From: Rhodopseudomonas palustris
GTDB lineage: Bacteria; Pseudomonadota; Alphaproteobacteria; Rhizobiales; Xanthobacteraceae
DNA length: 64,000 bases
Assembly: GCA_016215605.1 (NCBI GenBank)
Contig: JACRJB010000019.1
Coordinates: 1-64,000, forward strand
Direction: 5' to 3'
Under the pieces are notes generated by a model. The model did no database searches. It saw nothing but the letters and a program-made list of their open reading frames with translations, and was not told where the DNA came from. Positions 42,726-53,181 of the stretch are shown piece by piece (within the stretch, counting starts at the first letter, position 1; each line of letters starts with the position of its first letter). The translations under genes were made by a program, and so were the position numbers.

Positions 42726-44123
42726 TTACCGCACCGGATCGATCGGCGATGCCGGCGTGCCGCCCGCCTCGATCGCCTCGCCGGCGAGCAGGCAGAGGTC
42801 CTCGCGATAGCGGCCGGCGACGAGTTGCACGCCCACCGGCACGCGGCCGACCAGACCGGTCGACACCGTCAGCCCCGGCAGCCCCATGAACGGAATGCCG
42901 ACCTGCGGCATCTGCGCAGCCCACACCCGCCTGAACGATGCTTCGTCCTTCAGATCGAGCCGCTGCGGAAACGGCAGCTCGCCCGACACCGGCATCAGCA
43001 GCACCGCATAGCGCTCGAAGAACAGCTGCCAGTCGCGCGTCAGCGTCGCGCGGCGGGTGAGGAGCTTCGCGTAAGTCGCCGCATCCGGGATTTCCCGATC
43101 GCGATTGCCGTTGAGGCAGGCCAGCGCGCCCTCGTCGCCCTCGCGCGCGGCGGCCGCCAGCATCGCCTGATAGCCGTCGCCGAGCCACATCCGCGACTGC
43201 AGATCGGCGGCCTCGCGCAGCGGCGGGGTGTTCTGCAATTCCTCGACGGTCCAGCCGGCCTTCTCCAGCCGCCGTGCGGCGTCGATCACCGCGTCGCGCA
43301 CCGCGGGGACGACGTCGAGCCCGTCGGGCGCGACGCACAGCGCGGCGTGCTTCGGCATCGGCGGCCCTTGCAGCGGCGCCGGCACCCACCAGGGGTCGCG
43401 CGCATCCGGCTGCGACATTGCCGCAAGCGCAAGCCGCAGATCGCCGATGGTCCGCGCCAGCGGTCCCGACACCGCGCTGATCTGCGGACAGATCGTCCGC
43501 TCCGGCGACGATGCGTTGTAGGCGGCGATCCGCCCGAGCGTCGGCCGCAGGCCGTGCACGCCGCAGGCATAGGCCGGATAGCGCACCGATCCGGCGATGT
43601 CGGTGCCGTGCGCGATGTGGCCGATCCCGGCCGCGAGCGCCGCGCCGGCGCCGCCCGAGGAGCCGCCGGGCGTGATCGACGGATCGCGCGGGTTGAGGGT
43701 TTCGCCGTGCAGCTTGTTCGAGGTGAACCAGCGATAGGAGAACGCCGGCGTGTTGGTGCGGCCGACGATCACCGCGCCGGCCTTGCGCAGATTGTCGACC
43801 ACCGGGCTGTTGGATGTCGCGATCAGGTCGCGCTGCTGCGTCAGGCCGTTGGTGGTGGCGAAGCCGGCCTGATCGACATTGACTTTGACGGTCACAGGCA
43901 CGCCGGCCAGCGGCCCCGCGTCACCGCCCTCGGCGAGCGCGCGATCGACCGCATCGGCCTGCGCCAGCGCATCGCCCGGACGATGATCGATCACGGCATT
44001 GATCGCCGGATTGACGGCGTCGAGCCGATCCAGCGCCGCCTGCGTCGCTTCGCGTGCCGAGATCTTGCGGGTGCGGATCAATCCGGCCAGTTCGGCCGCG
44101 GGCAGTCGCCAGATGTCTTGCAT
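42726..44123 (-). CDS. Amidase signature family enzyme
   Basis: 465 aa; ATG at 44123 (MQDIWRLPAAELAGLIR) behind a GGGGG. Ser-cisSer-Lys triad: Lys in VTVKVNVDQAG (about 79), cis-Ser and Ser in PGGSSGGAGAAL (about 150) and GTDIAGSVRYPAYACG (about 176). Hydrolyses an amide of unknown identity in the cytoplasm. Related to GatA-type and aryl-amidases. Same strand as gpx and DUF3297. Confidence 0.9.
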   Translation of the reverse strand: MQDIWRLPAAELAGLIRTRKISAREATQAALDRLDAVNPAINAVIDHRPGDALAQADAVDRALAEGGDAGPLAGVPVTVKVNVDQAGFATTNGLTQQRDLIATSNSPVVDNLRKAGAVIVGRTNTPAFSYRWFTSNKLHGETLNPRDPSITPGGSSGGAGAALAAGIGHIAHGTDIAGSVRYPAYACGVHGLRPTLGRIAAYNASSPERTICPQISAVSGPLARTIGDLRLALAAMSQPDARDPWWVPAPLQGPPMPKHAALCVAPDGLDVVPAVRDAVIDAARRLEKAGWTVEELQNTPPLREAADLQSRMWLGDGYQAMLAAAAREGDEGALACLNGNRDREIPDAATYAKLLTRRATLTRDWQLFFERYAVLLMPVSGELPFPQRLDLKDEASFRRVWAAQMPQVGIPFMGLPGLTVSTGLVGRVPVGVQLVAGRYREDLCLLAGEAIEAGGTPASPIDPVR

Positions 44124-44192
44124 GTTCCCCCCGGTTGACAATGACGTGATAGCGCGGAGACCGATGTCGCGCCACCGTGAATCCGAGGGACG

Positions 44193-44450
44193 TCAGTGCC
44201 TGTTCCGTGGCAGATTCGGCATGTCGAGCAGCGCCTCGCTGAAGGGAAAATCCAGCACCACGTCGCCGTCTTCGTCGGTGACTTCGAGGCTCGCCCGAAT
44301 CAGATCGACCTGCGCGGCCTCGGTCTTGATGATCTCGCGGATCGTGGCGCGCGCGACCTGCCAGGCGTGATCGGCGTCCTGCAGATCCTCGCCTTCGGGG
44401 TCGGGGATCAGTTCCTCACCGATCCGTGTGTTGAAATAATATCTGGGCAT
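44193..44450 (-). CDS. DUF6894 family protein
   Basis: 85 aa; ATG at 44450. MPRYYFNTRIGEELIPDPEGEDLQDADHAWQVARATIREIIKTE is the DUF6894 pattern (MPRYYF, acidic D-x2-G-x-E-L/D-x-D, long helix). Then LEVTDEDGDVVLDFPFSEAL. Small cytoplasmic protein of unknown function, common in rhizobial genomes. A more distant relative is at 35472. Confidence 0.85.
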   Translation of the reverse strand: MPRYYFNTRIGEELIPDPEGEDLQDADHAWQVARATIREIIKTEAAQVDLIRASLEVTDEDGDVVLDFPFSEALLDMPNLPRNRH

Positions 44451-44573
44451 CCAAGGTTTCCATTTCGCTCGGCCTCAAAGGTGAGGGCAAGCCGCTCGAT
44501 CCGCAACCCTGTCTGCCGCATAGCGCGTCTTCATGCGCTCGCGTTGGACGTGGTTTCGCTGTAACCAAACGTG

Positions 44574-45557
44574 ATGGCACACGACGCAAAGTCCGACATC
44601 CGCTCCGAGAGCAGCAGCGGCGCAGGCCCCCTCACCTCGCGGATGCTCGCGGTCGGCGACGGCCACGAACTCTACATGGAAACCAACGGCAACGCCGATG
44701 GCCTGCCCGCGGTCTATTTGCATGGCGGCCCCGGCAGCGGCTGTCAGCCGGATCATCGCCGGTTGTTCGACGCCCAGCGCTTTCACGCGGTGCTGTTCGA
44801 TCAGCGCGGCGCCGGCCGCAGCCGGCCGAAGGGTGGGCGCGAGGCGAATACGCTGCCGCATCTGATCGCCGACATGGAGACGGTCCGCACCACGCTCGGC
44901 ATCGAGCGCTGGCTGGTGGTCGGGGGGTCATGGGGTGCAACGTTGGCGCTTGCCTATGCGCAGGCGCACCCGGATCGCGTCAGCGGCATCGTGCTGCGGG
45001 CGACGTTTCTCGGCACCCGCGCTGAACTCGATGCCGCTTTTCTCGAGACCCTGCCGCGATTCTATCCGCAACTGCATGCCGATTTTCTCGGCGTGCTGCC
45101 GGACTCCGAGCGCGCCGCCCCGCTCGATGCTTATTGGCGACGGATCCTCGATCCCGACCCCGCCGTGCACGGCCCCGCCGCACGCGCCTGGGGCGAGACG
45201 GAATCGATCCTGTCGCAGATCGCGCCGAAGCGAACGCGGCTCGACCTTTCGCCATCAGGCGCGCGGCCGCTGCCGGCCACGCCGTTCATGGAGGCGCACT
45301 ACTTCGCCAACGATTGCTTCATGCGTCCCGATCAGCTGCTGCGGGACGCCGCTGCGCTCGCCGGCATCCCCGGCATTCTGGTGCAGGGGCGCTACGATCT
45401 GCTGTGCCCGCCCGCGACTGCGCATCGGCTGGTCGCGGCGTGGCCGGGCGCCGAACTACGCACGGTCGACGCTGCCGGGCACCTGCTGTACGACCCGGGC
45501 ATTCGCGATGCGGTGATCACCGCGATCAACGACATCGCCGCCAAGATCGACAAGTAA
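44574..45557 (+). CDS. pip: Prolyl aminopeptidase (proline iminopeptidase)
   Basis: 327 aa; ATG at 44574, with a GTG at 44571 directly before it. Alpha/beta-hydrolase: oxyanion motif HGGPGSGC (about 51), nucleophile Ser in GGSWGATLALAYA (about 121), catalytic Asp in QGRYDLLCP (about 282) and His in AAGHLLY (about 305). The cap insertion is present. Releases N-terminal proline from peptides. Length and motifs match the S33 family. Confidence 0.93.
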   Translation: MAHDAKSDIRSESSSGAGPLTSRMLAVGDGHELYMETNGNADGLPAVYLHGGPGSGCQPDHRRLFDAQRFHAVLFDQRGAGRSRPKGGREANTLPHLIADMETVRTTLGIERWLVVGGSWGATLALAYAQAHPDRVSGIVLRATFLGTRAELDAAFLETLPRFYPQLHADFLGVLPDSERAAPLDAYWRRILDPDPAVHGPAARAWGETESILSQIAPKRTRLDLSPSGARPLPATPFMEAHYFANDCFMRPDQLLRDAAALAGIPGILVQGRYDLLCPPATAHRLVAAWPGAELRTVDAAGHLLYDPGIRDAVITAINDIAAKIDK

Positions 45558-45569
45558 GGACATTCGCCG

Positions 45570-46244
45570 ATGCCGCTCGCCGGACAAGGAATGCTGCTGA
45601 CTTCGATGGACGTCGATCCGGCAGACGAGGCCGACTTCAATCGCTGGTACGATCGCGAGCACATCGCCGAGCGCGTCGCGATCGACGGCTTCCTCGAAGC
45701 GCGGCGCTACGTCGCGCACGACGCCGCGCCGAAATATCTCGGCCTGTATTCGACCGCAACTTTCGAGGTGCTGAGCAGCCCGGCCTATCGCGCCGCGCTC
45801 GCCAACCAGACCGAATGGTCGAACCGCAACATCGCAAAATTCAGGAACATGATCCGCGGCGTCGCGCGGATCACCGCGAGTCGCGGTCAGGGTCGCGGCG
45901 CCGTGCTCGGGCTGGTGCGGATCAGGCCGGCAGCCGGCGCCGAGGACGCATTGCGCACGGCGATCGTCGCCGCGCTCGACCCCTTGCCGTTCGACGGCCT
46001 CATTTCAATGCACCTCTTGGAGAACGATCCGGCGCTGTCGAAGCCGCTGACCGACCCCCCGGGCGTCACCAGCCCCAGCGCGGCGGATTGGTTCGTGCTG
46101 ATCGACGGCACCGGCGTGGATGCCGTCCGGGCCGCGACGATCGGCGGTTTCGACCAGCTCGTGGCCGAAAACGGCGCGGCGCTGATCGCGGCCGGCGTCT
46201 ACAAGCTGCTGTGGGACCTGGCGAAGAGCGATCTCGGCGGCTGA
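45570..46244 (+). CDS. Hypothetical protein, possible dimeric alpha/beta-barrel
   Basis: 224 aa; ATG at 45570 behind AAGGA, 12 bases after pip. The opening MLLTSMDVDPADEADFNRWYDREHIAERVAIDGFLEARRYVA has the pattern of ferredoxin-like dimeric barrel proteins (compare DUF4286 and EthD), and a second half (VLGLVRIRPAAGAEDALRTAIVAAL...) may repeat it. Probably cotranscribed with pip. Function unknown. Confidence 0.65.
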   Translation: MPLAGQGMLLTSMDVDPADEADFNRWYDREHIAERVAIDGFLEARRYVAHDAAPKYLGLYSTATFEVLSSPAYRAALANQTEWSNRNIAKFRNMIRGVARITASRGQGRGAVLGLVRIRPAAGAEDALRTAIVAALDPLPFDGLISMHLLENDPALSKPLTDPPGVTSPSAADWFVLIDGTGVDAVRAATIGGFDQLVAENGAALIAAGVYKLLWDLAKSDLGG

Positions 46245-46441
46245 AACGGAGTGCCCTGTTATCCCAGCATCACATCATTGCGATAGGCCTCCCCCCGGAA
46301 CCGATTGTCGCTTCAAGCGTAATTCACCATCGGCGGGATCGGCTGCCACGCAAGCTGGCACTGAGGATGAGTTGACAAGCCTCCACTCCCGGACGGAAAT
46401 GCCCGCGAGGCCTTCTCGCACCGAATGAACAGACAAAGCAC
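46245..46441. other. Promoter region of the pentose phosphate operon
   Basis: About 200 bp with no gene. TTGACA at 46372-46377 and GGAAAT about 17 bases later are a possible promoter. The tal-pgi start has no clear ribosome binding site. Confidence 0.45.
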
Positions 46442-49294
46442 ATGAACCCCGTCAAAGCGCTCGAACAACACGGCCAGGCGGTCTGGCTCGATTTCCTGGC
46501 CCGCGGCTTCATCGCCAAGGGCGACCTCAAGAAGCTGATCGACGCCGACGGTGTGAAGGGAGTTACCTCCAACCCGTCGATCTTCGAGAAGGCGATCGGG
46601 TCTTCCGACGAATATGACGGCGCGATCGGCGCAGCCCTGCAGCAGGGCGACCGCGCGGTCGGCGATCTGTACGAAGCGGTCGCGGTCGAGGACATCCAGC
46701 ACGCCGCCGACGTGCTGCGCCCGACCTACGACAAGCTCGACGGCCGCGACGGCTTCGTCAGCCTCGAAGTCTCGCCCTATCTGGCGCTCGACACCAAGGC
46801 GACGATCGTCGAAGCCGAGCGGCTGTGGGGCGCGGTGAAGCGCGACAATCTGATGGTCAAGGTGCCGGCCACGCGGCAGGGCCTGCCGGCGATCAAGCAT
46901 CTGATCTCCAAGGGCATCAGCGTCAACGTCACGCTGCTGTTCTCGCAGAAGGTCTATGTCGAGGTCGCCGAAGCCTATCTGTCCGGTCTCGAGGCGCTGA
47001 TCGCGAACGGCGGCGACCCGGCGCATGTCGCCAGCGTCGCCAGTTTCTTCGTTAGCCGGATCGACAGCGCCGTCGACAACGAGCTGGACGACAAGATCGC
47101 GAAGGCCAACGATCCGGAAGAGAAGGCCCGGCTCGAAAAGCTGAAGGGCAAGATCGCGATCGCCAACGCCAAGCTCGCTTACCAGGACTACAAGCGGCTG
47201 TTCTCGGGCGACCGCTGGAAGAAGCTGGAGATTTGCGGCGCCAAGCCGCAGCGGCTGCTGTGGGCCTCCACCGGCACCAAGAACAAAGCCTACAGCGACG
47301 TGCTTTACATTGAGGAGCTGATCGGCCCCGACACCGTCAACACCGTGCCGCCGGCGACGCTGGATGCCTTCCGCGATCACGGCAAGGCGCGCGCCAGCCT
47401 CGAAGAGCACGTCGACGAGGCCCGCGCGGCCCTGAAGGACCTCGACAGCGTCGGGATTTCGCTCGATGCGATCACCGACCGGCTGGTGAAGGAAGGCGTG
47501 CAGTTGTTCGCCGACGCGTTCGACAAGCTGCTGGGCGCGGTGGCGTTCAAACGCCAGACCGTGCTCGGCGGCGGCATCGACACGCAGAAGCTCGCGCTCG
47601 CCGCCGATCTCGCCAAATCCGTCAAGGAGCACGGGGAGGACTGGCGCAATGCCGGCAAGATTCGCCGGCTGTGGGATCGCGACAAAGCGGTCTGGACCGG
47701 GACCGACGAAGACAAATGGCTCGGCTGGCTGAGTTCGGCCGCCGCTGAAAAGGCCAAGCTCGCCGACTACACCGAATTCGCGAAATGGGTGAAGGCACGC
47801 GGCTTCACCGACGCCGTCGTACTCGGCATGGGCGGCTCCAGCCTCGGTCCGGAAGTGTTCGCCGAGACCTTCGCGCAGCACAGCGGTTTTCCGAAGCTGC
47901 ACGTCCTCGACTCCACCGATCCGGCGCAGGTGCGCACGCTGGAACACAGCGTCACTCTCGCCACCACGCTGTTCATCGTGTCGTCGAAATCCGGCGGCAC
48001 CACCGAGCCGAACGTGATGAAGGACTACTTCTTCGCCCGCGTCGGCGAGACCGTCGGCGCCGACAAGGCCGGCCAGCATTTCGTCGCGGTGACCGATCCC
48101 GGCTCGTCGATGGAAAAGGTCGCGACCGAGAACAAGTTCGCGCGGATCTTTCACGGCGACCCGACGATCGGAGGACGCTATTCGGTGCTGTCGCCGTTCG
48201 GCATGGTGCCGGCCGCCGCCGCCGGGATCGACCTCGGCAAACTGCTCGATCTGACTCTGGCGATGGTGCGCTCCTGCGGACCGGACGTGCCGCCGCAGGA
48301 AAATCCGGGCGTGCAGCTCGGCCTCACGATGGGCTGTGCCGGGCTGGAAGGCCGCGACAAGGTGACGATCACCTCGTCCAAGGCGGTCGCCGATTTCGGC
48401 GCCTGGGCGGAGCAACTGATCGCCGAGTCGACCGGCAAGGACGGCAAGGGACTGATCCCGATCGACGGCGAACCGCTGGCGGCGCCGTCGGCTTACGGCA
48501 ACGACCGGCTGTTCATCGATCTGCGCACCGAGAGCGAAAGCGATGCCGCGCACGACGCCAAGCTGTCGGCGCTGGAGCAGGCCGGGCATCCGGTGGTGCG
48601 GATCGTGCTGAAATCGCCCGACGCCATCGGTCAGGAGTTCTTCCGCTTCGAACTCGCCACCGCAGTGGCGGGCGCGATCCTCGGCATCAACCCGTTCAAC
48701 CAGCCGGACGTCGAATCCGCCAAGATCAAGACCCGCGAACTCACCGCGGCGTTTGAAAAATCCGGCGCGCTGCCGGACGAGACGCCGGCGCTGTCGACGA
48801 CCGAAGCCGATCTCTACACCAACGAGTCCAACGCCGCGGCGCTGCGCAAGGCCGGCGCCGACGGCACGCTCGGCTCCTGGATCAAGGCGCATCTGTCGCG
48901 CTCGCAGGCGGGCGACTACGTCGCGCTGCTGGCCTATATCGAGCGCAACGCCGCCCATATCGAGGCGCTGCAGACGATGCGGCTGGCGGTGCGCGACGCC
49001 AAGCATCTGGCGACCTGCGCCGAGTTCGGCCCTCGCTTCCTGCACTCGACCGGGCAGGCCTACAAGGGCGGGCCCGACAGCGGCGTGTTTCTGCAGATCA
49101 CCGCGGACGACGCCAACGACCTCCCCGTCCCCGGCCACACCGCAAGCTTCGGGGTGATCAAGGCGGCGCAGGCGCGCGGCGATTTCGACGTGCTGACAGA
49201 GCGGGGCCGCCGGGCCCTCCGAGTTCACATCAAGGGCGATCTCGGCACTGGACTGAAGGCGCTCGACGCCGCCGTCCGCGCCGCTCTGAACTGA
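46442..49294 (+). CDS. tal-pgi: Bifunctional transaldolase/glucose-6-phosphate isomerase
   Basis: 950 aa; ATG at 46442. The transaldolase part (about 1-365) has the Schiff-base Lys in LMVKVPATRQG (about 140), GVTSNPSIFEKAI near the start and SKGISVNVTLLFS. The isomerase part (about 390-945) has GMGGSSLGPEV, SSKSGGTTEP, and RNHD-like motifs near the end. The fusion links pentose phosphate exit and entry to glycolysis. Heads a forward operon with gnd, zwf, pgl and gntK. The fusion form is known in several alphaproteobacteria. Confidence 0.94.
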   Translation: MNPVKALEQHGQAVWLDFLARGFIAKGDLKKLIDADGVKGVTSNPSIFEKAIGSSDEYDGAIGAALQQGDRAVGDLYEAVAVEDIQHAADVLRPTYDKLDGRDGFVSLEVSPYLALDTKATIVEAERLWGAVKRDNLMVKVPATRQGLPAIKHLISKGISVNVTLLFSQKVYVEVAEAYLSGLEALIANGGDPAHVASVASFFVSRIDSAVDNELDDKIAKANDPEEKARLEKLKGKIAIANAKLAYQDYKRLFSGDRWKKLEICGAKPQRLLWASTGTKNKAYSDVLYIEELIGPDTVNTVPPATLDAFRDHGKARASLEEHVDEARAALKDLDSVGISLDAITDRLVKEGVQLFADAFDKLLGAVAFKRQTVLGGGIDTQKLALAADLAKSVKEHGEDWRNAGKIRRLWDRDKAVWTGTDEDKWLGWLSSAAAEKAKLADYTEFAKWVKARGFTDAVVLGMGGSSLGPEVFAETFAQHSGFPKLHVLDSTDPAQVRTLEHSVTLATTLFIVSSKSGGTTEPNVMKDYFFARVGETVGADKAGQHFVAVTDPGSSMEKVATENKFARIFHGDPTIGGRYSVLSPFGMVPAAAAGIDLGKLLDLTLAMVRSCGPDVPPQENPGVQLGLTMGCAGLEGRDKVTITSSKAVADFGAWAEQLIAESTGKDGKGLIPIDGEPLAAPSAYGNDRLFIDLRTESESDAAHDAKLSALEQAGHPVVRIVLKSPDAIGQEFFRFELATAVAGAILGINPFNQPDVESAKIKTRELTAAFEKSGALPDETPALSTTEADLYTNESNAAALRKAGADGTLGSWIKAHLSRSQAGDYVALLAYIERNAAHIEALQTMRLAVRDAKHLATCAEFGPRFLHSTGQAYKGGPDSGVFLQITADDANDLPVPGHTASFGVIKAAQARGDFDVLTERGRRALRVHIKGDLGTGLKALDAAVRAALN

Positions 49295-49357
49295 CGACGA
49301 CGACGACAACGAGGCTCCGCATTCAAGCGGAGCCCGGACACATAGGAGATCCTGCGG

Positions 49358-50395
49358 ATGCAGCTCGGCATGGTCGGCCTCGGCCGAATGGGTGGCAACA
49401 TCGTTCGTCGGCTCATGAAGGATGGTCACCATGCCGTGGTGTATGATCGGGATCCAAAGGCTGTCGAAGCGCTGACGCGCGAAGGCGCGGCCGGCTCGCA
49501 AGGCCTCGAAGACCTGGTGGCCAAGCTCGACGCGCCACGCGCGGTGTGGGTGATGCTGCCGGCCGGTCACATCACCGAGACCACCATCGAAGCGCTCGGC
49601 AAGCTGCTGTCGCCCGGCGACGTCGTCATCGACGGCGGCAACACCTTTTGGCAGGACGACATCCGCCGCGCCAAGACGCTCAAGGAGAAGAACGTCAGCT
49701 ACGTCGACGTCGGCACTTCGGGCGGCATCTGGGGCTTCGAGCGCGGCTATTGCATGATGATCGGCGGTGACAAACCGGTCGTCGACCGGCTCGATCCGAT
49801 TTTCGCCACGCTGGCGCCGGGCATCGGCGACATTCCGCGCACCCCGGACCGCGACGGCCGCGACCCGCGCGTCGAGCAGGGCTACATCCATGCCGGACCG
49901 GTCGGCGCCGGCCACTTCGTCAAGATGGTGCACAACGGCATCGAATACGGCCTGATGCAGGCCTATGCCGAAGGCTTCGACATTCTCAAGAACGCCAATA
50001 TCGACGCGCTGCCGAGCGAACACCGTTTCGATCTCGACATCGCCGACATCGCCGAGGTGTGGCGGCGCGGCAGCGTGATCCCGTCATGGCTGCTCGACCT
50101 CACCGCCTCCGCCCTGGCGCGCAACGGCGAGCTCGACACCTATTCGGGCTTCGTCGAGGATTCCGGCGAAGGCCGCTGGACCATCAACGCCGCAATCGAG
50201 GAAGCCGTCCCGGCCGAGGTGCTGACCTCGGCGCTGTTCGCACGCTTCCGCTCGCGCAAGGAGCACACTTTCGCGGAGAAGATCCTGTCCGCAATGCGCG
50301 CGGGCTTCGGCGGCCACAAGGAGCCGCAGCAACATCCCGACGCCGCGCACCAGTCCGCCCCCGAAATCCTCAAGCCGAAAGCGGAGCGCGCGTGA
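49358..50395 (+). CDS. gnd: 6-phosphogluconate dehydrogenase (decarboxylating), short form
   Basis: 345 aa; ATG at 49358 with GGAG nine bases upstream. N-terminal Rossmann motif [36 protein letters not shown] and [19 protein letters not shown] carry substrate and catalytic Lys and Asn. Oxidises 6-phosphogluconate to ribulose-5-phosphate and CO2. This shorter type (about 330 aa, GndA/YqeC-like) is often NAD-preferring. Ends in a GTGA overlap with zwf. Confidence 0.93.
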   Translation: MQLGMVGLGRMGGNIVRRLMKDGHHAVVYDRDPKAVEALTREGAAGSQGLEDLVAKLDAPRAVWVMLPAGHITETTIEALGKLLSPGDVVIDGGNTFWQDDIRRAKTLKEKNVSYVDVGTSGGIWGFERGYCMMIGGDKPVVDRLDPIFATLAPGIGDIPRTPDRDGRDPRVEQGYIHAGPVGAGHFVKMVHNGIEYGLMQAYAEGFDILKNANIDALPSEHRFDLDIADIAEVWRRGSVIPSWLLDLTASALARNGELDTYSGFVEDSGEGRWTINAAIEEAVPAEVLTSALFARFRSRKEHTFAEKILSAMRAGFGGHKEPQQHPDAAHQSAPEILKPKAERA

Positions 50396-51906
50396 CCACT
50401 CAAGCCAACCCACAGGTCCCGGACGGCTGCGCCTTCGTCATCTTCGGCGTCACCGGCGACCTCACCCACCGCCTGGTGATCCCGGCGCTGTACAATCTCG
50501 CCGAAGCCGATCTGCTGCCGGAGAAGTTCTGCGTGGTCGGCATCACCCGCAAGGAGATGTCGAGCGAGGATCTGCGCGCCAGCCTGATGCACGGCCTGCG
50601 CAAATTCGCGACCCGGCCGGTGAACGAGGACATCGCCGACAAGCTGCTCTATTGCGTCACCTCGGTCAGCGCTGATCCGTCCGATCCGGCGTCGTTCGAT
50701 CGTCTCCGCGAGCGGCTGGAAAAGCTCGAGGCCAATCGCAACACGGGCGGCAACCGGCTGTTCTATCTGGCGACGCCGCCCGACGCGTTCGCGCCAATCT
50801 CGACCGAACTCGGCCGCGCCGGATTGCTGAAAGAGGATGGCGAGGCGTGGCGACGGCTGGTGGTCGAGAAGCCGTTCGGCACCGACCTCGCCTCCGCCAA
50901 GGCGCTGAACGATCATCTGCTCAGCATCGTCACCGAGCACGAGCTGTACCGGATCGATCACTATCTCGGCAAGGAGACGGTGCAGAACATCCTGGTGCTG
51001 CGGTTCTCCAACGGCATGTTCGAGCCGATCTGGAACAGGGATCACATCGACCACATCCAGATCACCGTCGACGAAAGACTCGGCGTCGGCCATCGCGGCA
51101 GCTTCTACGACAAGACCGGCGCGCTGCGCGACATGGTGCCGAACCATCTGTTCCAGTTGCTGTCGCTGGTCGCGATGGAGCCGCCGGCGCATTTCAACGC
51201 GCATTCGGTGCGTTCCGCCAAGGCCGAGGTGCTCACCGCGATCCAGGTCCAGAGCGAAGAGGAAGCTCTGCGCAATTCGGTGCGCGGGCAGTACACCGCG
51301 GGCAAGGTCGGCGACACCGAGATTCCGGATTATCGCAGCGTCGAGGACGTCGCACCGGGCAGCACCACCGAAACCTATGCGGCGCTGAAGCTGACGATCG
51401 ACAACTGGCGCTGGGCCGGCGTGCCGTTTTATCTGCGCACCGGCAAGGCGCTCGGCGCCAAGCGCACCGAGGTCGCTATCAAGTTCAAGCAGGCACCGTT
51501 CGCGATGTTCCGCTGCACGCCGGTGGAAGAACTATCGCAGAACTATTTGGTGATCGGGATCGAGCCGGTCGAAGGCATCTCACTGCAGTTCAACACCAAG
51601 ATTCCCGGCCCGTCGATCGCCATCGACGGTGTCGAAATGACCTTCCGCTACAAGGATTACTTCAAGGTCGCGCCGAGCAATGGCTACGAGACGCTGCTGC
51701 ACGACTGCATGATCGGCGACAACATTCTGTTCCAACGCGCAGACGGCGTCGAGGCGGGATGGCGCGCGGTGCAGCCGTTCCTCCATGCCTGGGACAAGGC
51801 CGGCGCGGAGGGTCTGCAGACCTACCCGGCCGGCAGCGAAGGCCCGGAGGACGCTGAAACGCTGCTCACCCGCGACGGCCGCAACTGGCGGAGCCCGGCC
51901 AAATGA
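50392..51906 (+). CDS. zwf: Glucose-6-phosphate 1-dehydrogenase
   Basis: 504 aa; GTG at 50392 overlaps the gnd stop. Rossmann motif [13 protein letters not shown] (about 14-24), the active site [13 protein letters not shown] (about 183) and EKPFGTD (about 160) are exact family motifs; KPxG and the catalytic His are present. Produces 6-phosphogluconolactone with NADPH or NADH. Coupled to pgl by an ATGA overlap. Length normal. Confidence 0.96.
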   Translation: MTTQANPQVPDGCAFVIFGVTGDLTHRLVIPALYNLAEADLLPEKFCVVGITRKEMSSEDLRASLMHGLRKFATRPVNEDIADKLLYCVTSVSADPSDPASFDRLRERLEKLEANRNTGGNRLFYLATPPDAFAPISTELGRAGLLKEDGEAWRRLVVEKPFGTDLASAKALNDHLLSIVTEHELYRIDHYLGKETVQNILVLRFSNGMFEPIWNRDHIDHIQITVDERLGVGHRGSFYDKTGALRDMVPNHLFQLLSLVAMEPPAHFNAHSVRSAKAEVLTAIQVQSEEEALRNSVRGQYTAGKVGDTEIPDYRSVEDVAPGSTTETYAALKLTIDNWRWAGVPFYLRTGKALGAKRTEVAIKFKQAPFAMFRCTPVEELSQNYLVIGIEPVEGISLQFNTKIPGPSIAIDGVEMTFRYKDYFKVAPSNGYETLLHDCMIGDNILFQRADGVEAGWRAVQPFLHAWDKAGAEGLQTYPAGSEGPEDAETLLTRDGRNWRSPAK

Positions 51907-52649
51907 AGGCCGGCGACCGACGCCAGATCGTCGTCGCCGCCGATGCCGAAGCCCTGGCGCGGATCGCGGCGCAGCGGCTGATCGCCTGCATCGAGCTGCA
52001 TCACGACCGCCCGGCGATCTGCCTGACCGGCGGCTCCGGACCGCAGCGGATGTTCGAACTGCTCGCGACCGAGTTCGTCGACCAGGTCCCGTGGTCGCGC
52101 GTGCACTGGTTCATCAGCGACGAACGCTTCGTGCCGCTCGACGACAAGCTGAGCAACATGGGTGCGATCCAGCGCGTGCTGCTCGACGGCCGCGCGCCGC
52201 CGCAGAATATTCACGCGATTCCCGTCGGCGACAGCGCGACGCCCGACGACGCGGCGCGGCGCTATGCGAAAGAGCTGCAGGCTTTCTACGGCGCGGCAAC
52301 GCTCGATCCGGCGCGGCCGCTGTTCGATCTGGTGCTCGGCGGCGTCGGGCCCGATGGTCATACTGCGTCGCTGTTTCCCGGCTGGCCGCAACTCGCCGTC
52401 ACCGATCGCTGGACCGCGGGCGTCGATACGGCGCATGTCACTCCCTTCGTGCCGCGCGTCACCCTCACCTTCCCGGCGCTGGAGGCTTGCAACGAGATGC
52501 TGTTCCTCGTTCACGGCGCCGGCAAACGCGACATCGTGCGCCGCGTTTTCGCCGGCGACGACCTGCCGGCCGGCCACGCGCGCTCGAACGGCGAAACGGT
52601 GTGGCTGATCAGCGAAGACGCGCTGCCGGAGAGCCTTAGTGACCGATAA
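51903..52649 (+). CDS. pgl: 6-phosphogluconolactonase
   Basis: 248 aa; ATG at 51903 overlaps the zwf stop (ATGA). Family motifs: CLTGGSGPQRMF (about 40), VHWFISDERFVPLDD (about 68) and GGVGPDGHTASLFPG (about 144). Hydrolyses 6-phosphogluconolactone to 6-phosphogluconate between Zwf and Gnd. Ends in an 11-bp overlap with gntK. Confidence 0.95.
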   Translation: MKAGDRRQIVVAADAEALARIAAQRLIACIELHHDRPAICLTGGSGPQRMFELLATEFVDQVPWSRVHWFISDERFVPLDDKLSNMGAIQRVLLDGRAPPQNIHAIPVGDSATPDDAARRYAKELQAFYGAATLDPARPLFDLVLGGVGPDGHTASLFPGWPQLAVTDRWTAGVDTAHVTPFVPRVTLTFPALEACNEMLFLVHGAGKRDIVRRVFAGDDLPAGHARSNGETVWLISEDALPESLSDR

Positions 52650-53181
52650 GTCGGTGCCGCACGTTCTGATCGTCATGGGCGTGTCCGGCTCCGGCAAAAG
52701 CACGATCGGCAAGACGCTCGCCGAGCGACTCGGCTGGACCTATCAGGATGGCGACGATTTCCATCCGCCGAGCAACGTCGCCAAGATGAGCGCCGGGCAG
52801 CCGCTCACCGACGACGACCGCTGGCCCTGGCTGCGCGCCATCGCCGCCGAGATCGACCGGATCGCCGACGACGGCCGCCAGGCCGTGTTCGGCTGCTCGG
52901 CGCTGAAGCGCGCCTATCGCGATGTCCTCGTGCACGGCCGCGCCGATGTCCGCATCGTCTATCTCGACGGCAGCCGCGCGCTGATCGCCGAGCGCATGGC
53001 GGCGCGCAAGAACCACTTCATGCCGCCCGGTCTGCTCGACAGCCAGTTCGCAACGCTGCAAGTGCCCGGCCCGGACGAGCGCCCGTTCACCGTGAGCATC
53101 GACGCTCCGGTCGAAGCCATCGTCGACGCCATCGTCGAACAACTCCCGCAAGCCACGCAACAACGGACCCCGAACCGATGA
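52639..53181 (+). CDS. gntK: Gluconokinase
   Basis: 180 aa; GTG at 52639. P-loop VMGVSGSGKSTIGKTLA, then YQDGDDFHPPSNVAKMSAGQPLTDDDRWPWL, the gluconate kinase signature. FGCSALKRAYRDVL and KNHFMPPGLLDSQFATL also match. Phosphorylates gluconate to 6-phosphogluconate, giving a second entry to this pathway. Overlaps pgl and the following gene by four bases (ATGA). Confidence 0.94.
   Translation: MTDKSVPHVLIVMGVSGSGKSTIGKTLAERLGWTYQDGDDFHPPSNVAKMSAGQPLTDDDRWPWLRAIAAEIDRIADDGRQAVFGCSALKRAYRDVLVHGRADVRIVYLDGSRALIAERMAARKNHFMPPGLLDSQFATLQVPGPDERPFTVSIDAPVEAIVDAIVEQLPQATQQRTPNR

Noticed and set aside
46313-50023. A 1236-codon reverse frame opposite tal-pgi and gnd
   Set aside because: It is low-complexity Arg/Val/Gly-rich and lies opposite strongly recognised enzymes; long shadow frames are expected at this GC.
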